Assembly (NCBI GenBank): GCA_964654825.1
Contig: CAZZKG010000022.1
Coordinates: forward strand, 1 to 52,636
DNA: 52,636 bases
Source: CAZZKG01 sp964654825
GTDB taxonomy: Bacteria > Gemmatimonadota > CAZMKB01
Direction: 5' to 3'
Shown in pieces: positions 24,223-33,472 of the stretch. The notes under the pieces were generated by a model. The model made no database searches and had not been told where the DNA came from. It saw nothing but the letters and a program-made list of their open reading frames with translations. The position numbers and the translations under genes were made by a program. The first letter of the stretch is position 1. Every line of letters starts with the position of its first letter.

Positions 24223-25557
24223 ATGTTCGAGAATCTCCAGACGAAATTGTCATCGGTCCTCAAGACATTGAGGGGCCGGGGACTTCTCAGCGAAAAGGAC
24301 ATCGAGGAAAACGTCAGGTCCATCCGTCTCGCTTTGCTGGAGGCGGATGTCCACTACCGTGTCGTGAAGGATTTCACTGATTCGGTCCGGGAGAAGGCCG
24401 CCGGGACACTCACGTCCCGACATCTTTCTCCGGGGGAGCTTGTATCCAGGATCGTCTTCGAGGAACTCGTACGGATCCTCGGTGGGAAGAATGAAGGTCT
24501 GAAGCTCACCGGAAAACCACCGGTAGTGATGCTTGTCGGACTCCAGGGATCCGGAAAGACCACGACTGCGGTCAAACTTGCGCACATGCTCACGAAGGAA
24601 GGCCGCAGGCCGTATCTGATTTCAGTCGATGTCTACCGGCCCGCTGCCATGGAGCAGCTCCGACAGCTCGCGGATAAAAACGGGATCGGTGTGTTCGACG
24701 GTGATGTCGAGCTGTCCCCCATCGACCTGGTGCAGGATGGCATGAAGGAAGTGAGAGAAGCGGGTTTTGATGTAACCATCATCGATACGGCAGGCAGGCT
24801 CCACATAGATGATGAAATGATGGATGAACTCGTATCTCTCAAGAAAAAACTCGAACCATCAGAGATACTCCTCGTCGCCGACGGGATGGCGGGCCAGGAT
24901 GCGGTTAACATGGCGAAGAGCTTCGATGAGCGAGTCGGTATCTCGGGGGTGGTACTGTCTAAGATGGAGGGAGACGCAAGAGGCGGGGCCGCACTCTCGA
25001 TCTACGGTGTTACCGGGAAGCCGGTAAAATTCGTCGGGACCGGAGAGCGGGTTGAGGACCTTGACCCCTTTCATCCCGAAAGAATGGCGTCGAGGATACT
25101 CGGCATGGGAGATGTCCAATCCCTCGTCGACAGAGCAACGAAGCTCATCGATCAGGAAGAGTCGACGAAGGTGGCGGCGAGGATCAAGTCGAAGGGCGAG
25201 TTGTCACTCGAGGATTTTCTCGCTTCTCTCAAACAGATCAGAAAGCTCGGGCCGCTCGGGCAGATCGCCCAGATGCTGCCGGGTGTTGGAGGCGCTCTCC
25301 CGAAAACCGAGGTGCCTGATGATTCGTACCTGGACCGCATGGAAGCCATTTTACTTTCTATGACTCCCAGGGAGCGGGCCATACCGAAGATCATGAATGG
25401 TTCCCGGCGTCAACGGGTTGCACGGGGAAGCGGTACTACGGTTATGGAGGTGAACCGCCTACTCAAACAGTTCAAGGAAATGGAAGTTTTTATGAAAAAA
25501 ATGGGATTCGCGGGAAGAGGAAAGAAACATTTTCTGAAGAACTTTCCGTTCAATTAG
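24223..25557 (+). CDS. ffh: Signal recognition particle protein Ffh
   Basis: From ATG 24223 it has 444 residues, typical for Ffh. Order: N domain (LQTKLSSVLKTLRGRGLLSEKDIEENVRSIRLALLEADV), G domain with GLQGSGKTTT, DTAGR, and SKMEGDARGGAALS plus GTGERVEDLDPFHPERMASRILGMGD, and the methionine-bearing M domain from about 320, ending in GFAGRGKKHFLKNFPFN. It binds 4.5S RNA and signal sequences and delivers nascent membrane and secretory proteins to FtsY. The M domain is shortish in Met but the RxxxGSG-like RNA-binding motif (RIARGSGTT, here RVARGSGTT) is present. First gene of the ribosomal operon. Confidence 0.97.
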   Translation: MFENLQTKLSSVLKTLRGRGLLSEKDIEENVRSIRLALLEADVHYRVVKDFTDSVREKAAGTLTSRHLSPGELVSRIVFEELVRILGGKNEGLKLTGKPPVVMLVGLQGSGKTTTAVKLAHMLTKEGRRPYLISVDVYRPAAMEQLRQLADKNGIGVFDGDVELSPIDLVQDGMKEVREAGFDVTIIDTAGRLHIDDEMMDELVSLKKKLEPSEILLVADGMAGQDAVNMAKSFDERVGISGVVLSKMEGDARGGAALSIYGVTGKPVKFVGTGERVEDLDPFHPERMASRILGMGDVQSLVDRATKLIDQEESTKVAARIKSKGELSLEDFLASLKQIRKLGPLGQIAQMLPGVGGALPKTEVPDDSYLDRMEAILLSMTPRERAIPKIMNGSRRQRVARGSGTTVMEVNRLLKQFKEMEVFMKKMGFAGRGKKHFLKNFPFN

Positions 25558-25578
25558 GATGGGAGAGGAGAAACACGT

Positions 25579-25896
25579 ATGTCAGTTAAGATCCGATTGA
25601 AGAGGATGGGAAGAAAAAACCGGCCCAGTTACCGGATCGTCGTTGCCGATTCACGGAGCCCGCGTGATGGCCGTTTTATCGAAACCGTCGGTCACTACGA
25701 CCCGCTCACAGATCCCGCCACCATCAAAGTCGATGAGGAGAAGATAAGAGAGTGGCTTGGTCAGGGGGCACAACCGAGTGAGACAGTGAAGTCTCTCCTC
25801 ACCAGGCTCGGGCTCCTCAAGAAATGGCACGATGAGGATGTCGTAGGTCGAAAGAGGCAGACCGCTCTCGAGGAGAACGCCTCGAGCCCGGAGTGA
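25579..25896 (+). CDS. rpsP: 30S ribosomal protein S16
   Basis: The protein has 105 residues. S16 hallmarks are VKIRLKRMGRKNRPSYRIVVADSRSPRDGRFIETVGHYDP and IREWLGQGAQPSETVKSLL. It is a component of the small subunit involved in its assembly. It lies 21 bases after ffh with GGGAGAGG just before the ATG, and is followed directly by rimM. The small RNA-binding KhpA gene often found between rpsP and rimM is absent here. The C-terminal tail of about 25 charged residues is a common variable extension. Confidence 0.97.
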   Translation: MSVKIRLKRMGRKNRPSYRIVVADSRSPRDGRFIETVGHYDPLTDPATIKVDEEKIREWLGQGAQPSETVKSLLTRLGLLKKWHDEDVVGRKRQTALEENASSPE

Positions 25897-25908
25897 GGGG
25901 AGCAACCG

Positions 25909-26460
25909 GTGGCAGAACGTCGATTTGGGTTGGATCCGATGGTAATGGAATATGTCGCAGTTGGGCGCGTTGTTTCCGCCCACGGTATTCACGGCAAACT
26001 GATCATTGAACCGATGACCGAGAACCCCGACAGGTTCAGGCCGGGATCCCGGTTGCACCTGGAGGGTGAGGGTGATGTGCCGGAGGCTGAGGTGATCATT
26101 CAGACTGCAGATCCATACAAGGGGAAACTCCTCGTGAGCCTGCCGGAAGTCACGGACCGGACCGGGGCCGAAGCGCTGCGGGGAAGGTACCTTTACGTGG
26201 AAGCGGATGACCTTCCCGAGCTCGAACAGGGGGAGTACTATCACCATCAGCTGGTAGGATTAAGAGCATTCGATGTTTCCGGGGAGGATCTCGGTGTCAT
26301 ACGGGATGTGCTGACCCTGCCGGGACAGGATGTCATCGTGATTGAGAGGTGCGGGATCGAATACATGGTACCGTTTGTGGAAGAATTCATAAAGGAAGTC
26401 GATCTCGGAGCAGAAAAGGTCATCATCAAAACGATGCCCGGTCTCTTCGACCGGGTGTGA
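25909..26460 (+). CDS. rimM: 16S rRNA processing protein RimM
   Basis: The protein has 183 residues, normal length. The N-terminal RimM barrel shows YVAVGRVVSAHGIHGKLIIEP and the C-terminal PRC barrel shows YYHHQLVGLRAFDVSGEDLGVIRDVLTLPGQDVIVI and VPFVEEFIKEVDL. It binds S19 and helps mature the 30S head. The GTG at 25909, with GAGGGGAG 5 nt upstream, is the likely start. The first 12 residues (AERRFGLDPMVM) precede the fold, so the ATG at 25939 is an alternative. It sits between rpsP and trmD, the standard gene order. Confidence 0.93.
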   Translation: MAERRFGLDPMVMEYVAVGRVVSAHGIHGKLIIEPMTENPDRFRPGSRLHLEGEGDVPEAEVIIQTADPYKGKLLVSLPEVTDRTGAEALRGRYLYVEADDLPELEQGEYYHHQLVGLRAFDVSGEDLGVIRDVLTLPGQDVIVIERCGIEYMVPFVEEFIKEVDLGAEKVIIKTMPGLFDRV

Positions 26461-26469
26461 GACCGATTA

Positions 26470-27171
26470 ATGGAAATATATGTGATAACATTGTTCCCGG
26501 AGCTGTTCGACGGATTCGCCAGGAGCGGGATCGTTCACCGGGCGATCAAACAGGACCTGATCTCGATCAAATTCGTCAATCCGAGGGATTTCACCGACGA
26601 CAAACACAGTCAGGTGGATGATTATCCTTTCGGGGGAGGGGCCGGGATGGTCCTCAAGCCGGAACCCATATTCAGAGCCATCGAATCGATATGGGAGGGG
26701 ACCGGCGGTCGCATTGAAGGAGAACGCGTTATCCTGCTCACGGCAAGGGGCGAGATCTTCCGTCACGACAGGGCGGTAGCCCTCTCCATCTCTGAAAGGT
26801 TGATATTCATTTCGGGACATTATAAGGATGTCGATGAGAGAGTAAGGCTCGGCCTCGCGACGGATGAGATTTCGCTGGGTGACTTTATTTTGAGTGGTGG
26901 TGAGGTGCCCTCGATGGCGGTCATCGATGCTGTTGTGCGCCTGTTACCGGGAGTCCTCGGAGATTTCGAATCCGCGCTCGAGGATTCCTTCTTCGAAGGC
27001 CTCCTCGCGCCGCCTGCATACACGAGACCGAACGAATACAGGGACATGAAAGTGCCTGATGTCCTCCTGTCGGGCGATCATCAGGCAATACGCGCGTGGA
27101 GGAAGGAAAAAGCTGTCGAGTTAACGAAAGATCGGCGCCCCGATCTATGGGAAAAATACAGCTCTTCATAG
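26470..27171 (+). CDS. trmD: tRNA (guanine-37-N1)-methyltransferase TrmD
   Basis: The protein has 233 residues. The trefoil-knot SPOUT family is shown by IYVITLFPELFDGFARSGI, VDDYPFGGGAGMVLKPEP, VILLTARG, and DEISLGDFILSGGEVPSMAVIDAVVRLLPGVLG. The SAM-binding knot segment reads ISGHYKDVDERV where most TrmD have xCGRYEGxDERV. The loss of Cys-Gly-Arg-Tyr-Glu-Gly identity is a deviation at a usually well-kept site, but the catalytic Asp region (SLGDFILSGGE) is intact. It methylates G37 of tRNAs to prevent frameshifting. Part of the rpsP-rimM-trmD-rplS operon, 9 bases after rimM. Confidence 0.95.
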   Translation: MEIYVITLFPELFDGFARSGIVHRAIKQDLISIKFVNPRDFTDDKHSQVDDYPFGGGAGMVLKPEPIFRAIESIWEGTGGRIEGERVILLTARGEIFRHDRAVALSISERLIFISGHYKDVDERVRLGLATDEISLGDFILSGGEVPSMAVIDAVVRLLPGVLGDFESALEDSFFEGLLAPPAYTRPNEYRDMKVPDVLLSGDHQAIRAWRKEKAVELTKDRRPDLWEKYSSS

Positions 27172-27237
27172 AAGAATAGAGGGAAAAGAGAACAGACCGA
27201 AGAAAAAAAATGATAATCCCTGAATAGAGAGGAGAGG

Positions 27238-27582
27238 ATGATGAACTTCGAAGCGGAAGTTTTGAAGGACAGCTTAAGGAGTGATATCCCGAATTTTGCT
27301 CCTGGTGACACAGTAAGGGTGTATGTAAAAATTATTGAAGGTGACAAGCAGAGGCTCCAGGCCTTCGAGGGTCACGTGCTGAAGAGGAGAGGGAGCGGTA
27401 TCAGCAGCTCCTTCACCGTTCGGAAAGTCTCGGGTGGCATCGGCGTCGAGAGAGTATTTCCGACCCATTCACCGTCTATCGACCGGATCGAAGTGCTTCG
27501 GAGAGGAAAGGTGAGAAAGGCCAAACTATATTATCTGAGACAGAGGAAGGGAAAAGCCGCACGGATCGAGGAAAAGGATTAG
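27238..27582 (+). CDS. rplS: 50S ribosomal protein L19
   Basis: The protein has 114 residues, typical of L19. It shows IPNFAPGDTVRVYVKIIEGDKQRLQAFEGHVLKRRGSGISSSFTVRKVSGGIGVERVFPTHSP and KLYYLRQRKGKAARI. It lies at the 30S-50S interface. Two ATG codons in tandem (27238 and 27241) follow GGAGAGG; either may be used. It lies 66 bases after trmD and directly precedes the RNase HII gene, a common arrangement. Confidence 0.97.
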   Translation: MMNFEAEVLKDSLRSDIPNFAPGDTVRVYVKIIEGDKQRLQAFEGHVLKRRGSGISSSFTVRKVSGGIGVERVFPTHSPSIDRIEVLRRGKVRKAKLYYLRQRKGKAARIEEKD

Positions 27583-27585
27583 CAT

Positions 27586-28272
27586 TTGAAATTCCACCGG
27601 GATATGATTGTTTCACCTGATGGGGAAGCGCCTTCCGCATGCGAGGTGGCAAGGCTTTCAGACCTGTATGAACGTGAATGGTCTCTTTTGGAAGGGGGCC
27701 ACACCCGTGTCGCCGGTGTCGATGAGGCCGGGCGTGGTCCACTCGCCGGCCCACTTGTCGCATCTGCTGTTGTTCTCGAACCGGGGATCATGATAGCAGG
27801 TGTCGATGATTCGAAGAAACTGTCCGCCCGGAAGCGGGAATACCTGTATCCGGTAATCCTCGAGTATGCCTTATCAGTGAGTACCTCCATTATAGATGTT
27901 GCCGTTCTCGATGCGCTCAATGTCAGAGGCGCGGCTCACGAAGCCATGAGGGGAGCTCTGGCCGGTCTTCACTGTGTACCCGAATACGCACTGATCGATG
28001 GACTACGGTTTCCCGGTGTCGATATACCGCACGAGTTCATAACCGGGGGCGACCGGAAGTGTCAGACAATAGCGGCCGCCTCGATTGTCGCCAAAGTAAC
28101 CAGAGACAGGATCATGGCAGTTCTCGATCGGGAATTTCCGGATTACGGGTTCTCGCACAACAAGGGATATCCTACCAGGAGCCACCGGCAGGCACTGTCC
28201 AGATGTGGTCCGACACCGGTTCACCGGATGAGTTTCCCCGCGGTTCGGAGACTTGTTGGAGAGTCAGGTTGA
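27586..28272 (+). CDS. rnhB: Ribonuclease HII
   Basis: The protein has 228 residues from TTG 27586; ATG 27604 is an alternative start. The active-site motif VAGVDEAGRGPLAGPLVASAV carries Asp-Glu; further residues lie in DDSKKLSARKRE, YALIDG and AASIVAKVTRDR. It cuts the RNA strand of RNA-DNA hybrids, including single ribonucleotides in DNA. It starts 3 bases after rplS, so it belongs to the same transcript. The N-terminal 40 residues preceding the catalytic fold are somewhat longer than in many homologues. Confidence 0.95.
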   Translation: MKFHRDMIVSPDGEAPSACEVARLSDLYEREWSLLEGGHTRVAGVDEAGRGPLAGPLVASAVVLEPGIMIAGVDDSKKLSARKREYLYPVILEYALSVSTSIIDVAVLDALNVRGAAHEAMRGALAGLHCVPEYALIDGLRFPGVDIPHEFITGGDRKCQTIAAASIVAKVTRDRIMAVLDREFPDYGFSHNKGYPTRSHRQALSRCGPTPVHRMSFPAVRRLVGESG

Positions 28273-28400
28273 TGGGGTCCGAGGTATGTTACCCTTTCAA
28301 CCGGTAATAATGAGAGATTATGTGTCGATTGAAGAATACTTTCGATTCATTTCAATTTAATTTACCGTCCGCCCCAGTTCCTTAACCAAGGGAGGTTGTC

Positions 28401-30665
28401 ATGAAGACGATCAGACAGATCCTCACGATCTCCGTCCTCTTCGCAGTCGCGCTGCCCATCGGTCTCTCCGCGGCTGAGAAAATAGTCGTTGGTGAAATGT
28501 TCACCAACACTGGCTGACCATCCTGCCCCACAGTGGACCGATTTCTGGATGATTTCGGGCAAACCAATTATGATCACCTCATTCTAATTCGAAATCACGT
28601 GTGGTGGCCGAGCAGTCAGGATCCTTTCTACCTGGAATCCGGCGCGCTTGTGACCACGAGAGTGAATTACTACGGCTTGAACTTTGTACCCTGGCCTGCT
28701 GTCGACGGCACCTACGTGGGTTCGAATTCGCAGTTCGAGTACCGTTTCAACCAGCGGGCTGCTCTGGATAGCCCCCTCGCACTAAGCCTCGACGTGACTC
28801 CCGAAGGCGACAGTATGGCTGTTGCGGTAGATGTGTATGCCGAATCCAATCCCGGTGTGAGTAACATGAAGTTGATGATCGCCGTGACGGAGACGGATAT
28901 CCCATACCACAGCTCCTATGGCGAGATCTGGAACGACGTGATGAGAACCATGGTGCCTGATGCCTACGGGTTCACCATAGGCGATATGGCTCAGGGAGAC
29001 TCCGTTCACTACGACGGCTATTTCAGAATGCAGACCCATTGGGACATGGCTAATCTGAGTGTCGTAGCATTTATTCAGACTCCGGAGAACAACAACGAGA
29101 TCCTTCAGGGGGCTCGCTGGACATCTCCGGCCGGTGCCGTCTCGGGCACCGTGGAGGACGGTGAGGGAGCTCCCATCGACAACGCTCTCGTCACTCTGCT
29201 TGAAACGGGGAGATATGATTCCACAGACGCTTCTGGAGAGTTCACGCTCAACTTCCTCGTCGGCAATTACAACATCGAAACCATCGCCATCGGCCACTAT
29301 CCGGACACCACGATGGTGGAAATCTTGGACGATACGACCGTCGCGGTACAGGTTACTCTGAACGCCCTCCCCACCAGTGTATTTGCGGGTACGGTGACCG
29401 ATCAGGAGACCGGGGATGGAATCGACGCAAAAGTCGTACTCATGATGAGGGACGCGCCCTGGGACAGTGCGTCCACCAATCCGACGACAGGCTTCTTCTT
29501 CTTCCAGAATCTCCCGATCACATACACCGGGATTCAGGAGTACACCGGGATAAAAATCTACCCTGAGATGCCGTATCCGATCACTACGATCGATCAGGAG
29601 ATCACGATTGCAGAAGGCGACACGGCTACGCTGTTCCAGCAGCTTCTGCCGGCTGATGTTCTTCTTGTCGATGACGATGACGGACTCGGATACGAGAGCT
29701 ATTTCACTCCGGCGATCGACTCCGCCGGCCGGACGTATGTGCATCTGGACGCGCAGACCTCGAGCGTTACTCCGGTGGAAGCCATGTCTCTCTTCCCGAC
29801 GACCAGCAAAATCGTCTGGTTTACCGGCGATGCCACTTCCTCCACCCTCACTCAGGAAGAGCAGGACAGCCTGGCGGGCTTTCTGGATGCAGGCGGGAAG
29901 CTGTTTTTGACCGGACAGAACATTGCCGAGGACCTTACCACCCAGCAGAGCACGTTCCTCGATGATTATCTCCATACTTCCTGGGTGGAGAATGCCCCCC
30001 AGGCATTCTTGTACGGGAACAGTGCTGATCCTCTCGGGCGGAACATCCAGTTCGTCATCACCGTCGGGTCCAGCGGTGCGAACAACCAGACTTCGAGAGA
30101 TAAGCTCGAGTTGAGACCTGAAGCAGGCGAGGTGATGTTCTTCGTCGCCAGTCCTGCCGATCTGACCAATCTCGGTACTGCCGGGATCTGGGTGGATGGT
30201 CCTGTCGATGACTCGCGGATCGTATTCTTCGGTTTCGGCTTCGAAGCGGTAAACAGGCCGGGAGAGGAAGAGACCCAGATCACGAGAAGTCAGCTCATGA
30301 GACTGGTACTCGATTTCCTTGATGGGATCACCGGGATCGACGAACCGGGTGAGACAGACGGTCCGGGGATCCCCATGAGTTTCGCCCTGGGCCAGAATTA
30401 TCCCAACCCGTTCAACCCTCAGACGACCATTGTCTTTGACATCCCGCCGTCGGCAGGGAGCGGGGTCGATGTTCTCCTTTCCGTGTACAATCTGAGGGGG
30501 AGAAAGGTGAGAACCCTCGTCGACACCTGGAAGGTGCCCGGGAACCACTACGTGCAGTGGGATGGGAAAAATGATCGTGGTGAGAAGCTCACTTCAGGCG
30601 TCTATTTCTACCGCTTGGAAGCAGGTTCTTACGTTGCGACGAGAAAACTTCTCCTGATCGAATAG
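28401..30665 (+). CDS. Candidate selenoprotein: exported Omp28-like UxxC thioredoxin fold with sorting domain
   Basis: ATG 28401 has GGAGG 5 nt upstream. A signal peptide (MKTIRQILTISVLFAVALPIGLSA) leads into IVVGEMFTNTG-U-PSCPTV, where codon 39 is UGA (28515-28517). Translation in the same frame continues for 715 more codons, giving 754 residues. The Cys homologue in this window reads EEFTNTSCIPCAD, so the UGA takes the place of the first Cys of CxxC. Next come an Omp28-like domain (DPFYLESG...VDGTYVG), two carboxypeptidase-regulatory-like repeats (GTVEDGEGAPIDNALVTL; GTVTDQETGDGIDAKV), an amidotransferase-like segment (LLVDDDDGLGYES), and the NYPNPFNPQT sorting domain. Likely an exported thiol or peroxide redox protein. 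Confidence 0.82.
28515..28551 (+). promoter_or_regulatory. In-frame UGA with possible SECIS hairpin (first selenoprotein)
   Basis: UGA at 28515-28517. Downstream CAUCC (28519-28523) can pair with GGAUG (28547-28551), with a small CCA/UGG hairpin inside. The lower stem is reasonable, but the apical loop (CAG) does not clearly carry G in its first two positions, so the SECIS call is tentative; the codon call rests mainly on homology. Confidence 0.5.
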
Positions 30666-30692
30666 GGAGAGGGGAATAATAAACCGAAAACG

Positions 30693-30720
30693 AGGGGGCA
30701 GGTCAGCTGACCTGTCCCCT
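30693..30720. repeat. REP-like palindrome between convergent genes
   Basis: A 28-bp palindrome with core CAGGTCAGCTGACCTG and GGGG/CCCC outer arms, one G-T wobble pair. It lies between the stops of the candidate selenoprotein gene and the sulfatase-like gene. It lacks a T tract, so it is more likely a REP-like repeat than an intrinsic terminator, though a two-way RNA hairpin may still slow polymerase. Confidence 0.6.
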
Positions 30721-30740
30721 GGCTTGCTGACGGTTGTAAA

Positions 30741-33209
30741 TTACCTGATCAGCATCATCTTCCTGGTGATTCTCTCATCCGGTGACTCGAATGTGATCAT
30801 GTACACACCGGAAGGGACCGGGCTGCCGGAGGAATCAGAGCCGTCCCAAGTCGTCCGGTGGTGGCCGGGCTCTATCAATCCTTCCTTCAATACCTTTACC
30901 TGTCTCCCCCGCAGATCGTACACGCACAGTCTTACGGCTCCCTCTGTCCCTTCGGGTACCTCGAACTGGATCTCTGTCAGCGGGTTGAACGGGTTTGGAT
31001 AGTTCTGGAGGAGCATCGACGTCCTCGGTACCGGCGCCTCGTTCCCTTCATCGTCTTCTACGATACTCACCGGGAGATCCACATCGACATCCTTGAAGTA
31101 TACCTCCCACTCCCCGTTCCTGTAATCCTGCCACACCAGGTAGTAGTGATCCCCGTTGGAGGACAACTTCGGAGAAGTTGATAATCCAGTGGTTGTCACC
31201 TCGGGGTAATCCTCCGACCAGTGATCTCCGCGATCAAATGACACTTTCTTATATAATGATCCTTCCCCATCCCTGTAGTCCTCCCACACCACAAGCAGAG
31301 TGTCATGACGTGCCTCGACGGCGACATTCCATGTATTTACCTCACTCTGGGACAGCCTCCGATTGGGAGTCCAGGTGTCCCCTTCATCGGTGCTCTTCGA
31401 AAAATACACCTCCCAGTGACTGCTCCGGTCGTCCGACCAGACACAGTACAATACAGAATCGCTGTAAGCGAGCTGGGGAAAGAATGTCTCATCGTTACTG
31501 TCATCGATGATTGAGTGTAACACCATGGTGTTGCCTTCTGAAATAAAAAAGAGTAATCTCGAGCGAGAGATATACCTCATGGTCTCGACATAGTATACGT
31601 TGCCCCTGACCACAATCGAAGGATTGTCCGGACTGGAAAATTCCTCATCAGGCCGGTCATCGACCAAAAAGTTGAACCAGTCCTCTCCATGGATGTAACT
31701 TATCCCGAAATATCTGTTCCACTTTGAGCTAAGAATAGCAGTCACATGAAGAGAGTCATGTTGAGCTGTTGCGGGAATGTTATCTACTGTAACGAGCTTC
31801 CTGTTTGGTATCACATTCACCGGCTCATCCGGCCATTCGGATCCATCAAGGCTGACTTTTGATTCACATTGATAGAACCAGGCCGAATCTCCCTGAGTGT
31901 ATTGGGATCTGGTCCTCATCACATCTACAACATCAAGCCCGGAGCCATCGCCTGACATGGAGGCAATGGACACAATTTTGTGGTCGGGATCTATCGTCTC
32001 AAGGATCGGGACTGCATTCGACCATGTTCCTCCGCCATCCTCGCTCCTTCGGTACAGGACGTTCCAGGATTCCAGGAGTTCTTGATCATCACGCTCAGTC
32101 CAGATCACGTGAATCACATCTCCAATCGCTCGAATAAACGGGGATTGCGAGTGAACACCGGGTGGGGAAAGTCTTGTCTCCTGAACCTTAATATGTTCGT
32201 TTCCTTCTCCGGTAACGTGTTCACGGCGGCCCCCTTTGCTGGGTGGAGAAATAAAAAGCTCCTCGAGAATACGCCCCTTTGCGAACACCGGATCAAATGA
32301 CAGGAGCACCCCGATTGTCGGACAGATGTCGATGATATCCCCTCTCACATCTACTATCTCGCCCTGCCTGAAATCAGGTCCAGCTGCGAGGAAAGGCAGC
32401 CTCCTGCAGCCGTCGCAGGCATCTCCGTGCCATTCAAAATCACCATACGCCGGTAGATGTCTTCCATGAGCCGAAGTAATGAAGAGTGCTGTTTTACCTG
32501 CATACGCGGGGTCAGTCTGAATCTTTTCCCAGATGAGGTTGATCAGTGAGTCTGTTTCCATGATAGCGGTTGTGTAGTTCTCGAAGGCGATTGAATCCGG
32601 AAGGTCGGGATTGTCCGTGTGCTGAGCTTCCCTGTCGATTTTCCTGAAGTGGATAGTCATGAGAGATGGTTCATACGTGTCCATAATCGAAATCGCTTCT
32701 TCGTATGTCTGTCTGTCGCTGTTGTTCGGACTTCCCCAGATGGAGGCTGCATAATCAGAGCCGAATGCCGGATGCAGGCTGTAATTGACACCGAATGCGT
32801 TGAACGTGTTCGCGAGGACAGCCCAGACTTTGTTCTCAGGTACCTGATTTTGCTTTCTGTAATATTCGAACATGGTAGGTGAGAGTCCATGCCAGGAACT
32901 CCCTCTGTTGTTCTCACTCCTTCTCACCCCCATCACTGCCGTAAACGTACCGGTTGCCATACCTGTAAAGGACAAGTTGTAAAATTTCCGGTAGATGACA
33001 CCCTGTGGGAGAATATTCTGAGCTATGTTCGGGATGTACTGATGTAGCGGGTCATCGAACGCTTCAGTGTTTCTCACACCTCCCATGAAAATTACAATAA
33101 CTTTTTCAGTCTGGTATGACTGGATCTCGCTCGACATCCCCGAGACGAAAAAGAATGTCAGAAACAATAAGAGTGTCAGTTCGAACGAATTGTTGTTTTT
33201 CGATACCAT
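30741..33209 (-). CDS. Sulfatase/alkaline-phosphatase-like exported protein with BNR repeats and sorting domain
   Basis: From ATG 33209 (GGGATGG 7 nt upstream) it has 822 residues with an N-terminal signal peptide (LTLLLFLTFFFVSGMSS). Residues about 30-320 resemble the alkaline-phosphatase superfamily: KVIVIFMGGVRNTEAF in place of the metal-binding VxxDGxR, then TALFITSAHGRHLPAYGDFEWHGD with a late His motif. The usual nucleophile context is not obvious, so activity is uncertain. Residues about 350-720 hold BNR/sialidase-like repeats (RRSEDGGGTWSNAVPI, SKSTDEGDTWTPNRRL, SFDRGDHWSEDYPEV). The end has QNYPNPFNPLT and SGVYMITFESPDERITRKMMLIR. Probably a surface glycan- or ester-acting protein. 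Confidence 0.7.
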   Translation of the reverse strand: MVSKNNNSFELTLLLFLTFFFVSGMSSEIQSYQTEKVIVIFMGGVRNTEAFDDPLHQYIPNIAQNILPQGVIYRKFYNLSFTGMATGTFTAVMGVRRSENNRGSSWHGLSPTMFEYYRKQNQVPENKVWAVLANTFNAFGVNYSLHPAFGSDYAASIWGSPNNSDRQTYEEAISIMDTYEPSLMTIHFRKIDREAQHTDNPDLPDSIAFENYTTAIMETDSLINLIWEKIQTDPAYAGKTALFITSAHGRHLPAYGDFEWHGDACDGCRRLPFLAAGPDFRQGEIVDVRGDIIDICPTIGVLLSFDPVFAKGRILEELFISPPSKGGRREHVTGEGNEHIKVQETRLSPPGVHSQSPFIRAIGDVIHVIWTERDDQELLESWNVLYRRSEDGGGTWSNAVPILETIDPDHKIVSIASMSGDGSGLDVVDVMRTRSQYTQGDSAWFYQCESKVSLDGSEWPDEPVNVIPNRKLVTVDNIPATAQHDSLHVTAILSSKWNRYFGISYIHGEDWFNFLVDDRPDEEFSSPDNPSIVVRGNVYYVETMRYISRSRLLFFISEGNTMVLHSIIDDSNDETFFPQLAYSDSVLYCVWSDDRSSHWEVYFSKSTDEGDTWTPNRRLSQSEVNTWNVAVEARHDTLLVVWEDYRDGEGSLYKKVSFDRGDHWSEDYPEVTTTGLSTSPKLSSNGDHYYLVWQDYRNGEWEVYFKDVDVDLPVSIVEDDEGNEAPVPRTSMLLQNYPNPFNPLTEIQFEVPEGTEGAVRLCVYDLRGRQVKVLKEGLIEPGHHRTTWDGSDSSGSPVPSGVYMITFESPDERITRKMMLIR

Positions 33210-33234
33210 GAGAATTCCATCCCTCATCTGTCGT

Positions 33235-33263
33235 ATTTTATCACACCTGTCGGCAGCACGTAA
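33235..33263 (-). promoter_or_regulatory. Possible extended -10 promoter of the sulfatase-like gene
   Basis: On the minus strand, TGATAAAAT (33243-33235) forms an extended -10; the -35 region 17 nt upstream (TTACGT) is poor. It lies about 26 nt before the start codon. Confidence 0.3.
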
Positions 33264-33384
33264 CAGACTGTCTTCATAAAGGGATCACATTTGTCGCATT
33301 GTGTATTCTGAGCGGCAATCACATATACTGATTAAAATCTATATTACCCGGAAGCCTCGGTCAATGACAATCGGAAAATTCTCC

Positions 33385-33413
33385 TTGATGATGCTTAAAT
33401 CTGATCTTACATT
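33385..33413 (+). promoter_or_regulatory. Possible promoter of the lipoprotein gene at 33473
   Basis: TTGATG (33385-33390), 17 nt, TACATT (33408-33413), about 60 nt before the ATG. Moderate match only. Confidence 0.35.
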
Positions 33414-33472
33414 TATAACAATCAGAATGTCTTATACTGTCCTGCGGTTTAAAAAATCTGGAGTAACTTATC

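Noticed and set aside
28782..30548. A 588-codon open frame on the minus strand opposite the first candidate selenoprotein
   Set aside because: It has no signal, motif or ribosome-binding site, and mirrors codon usage of the real plus-strand gene, which has signal peptide, domains and sorting end.
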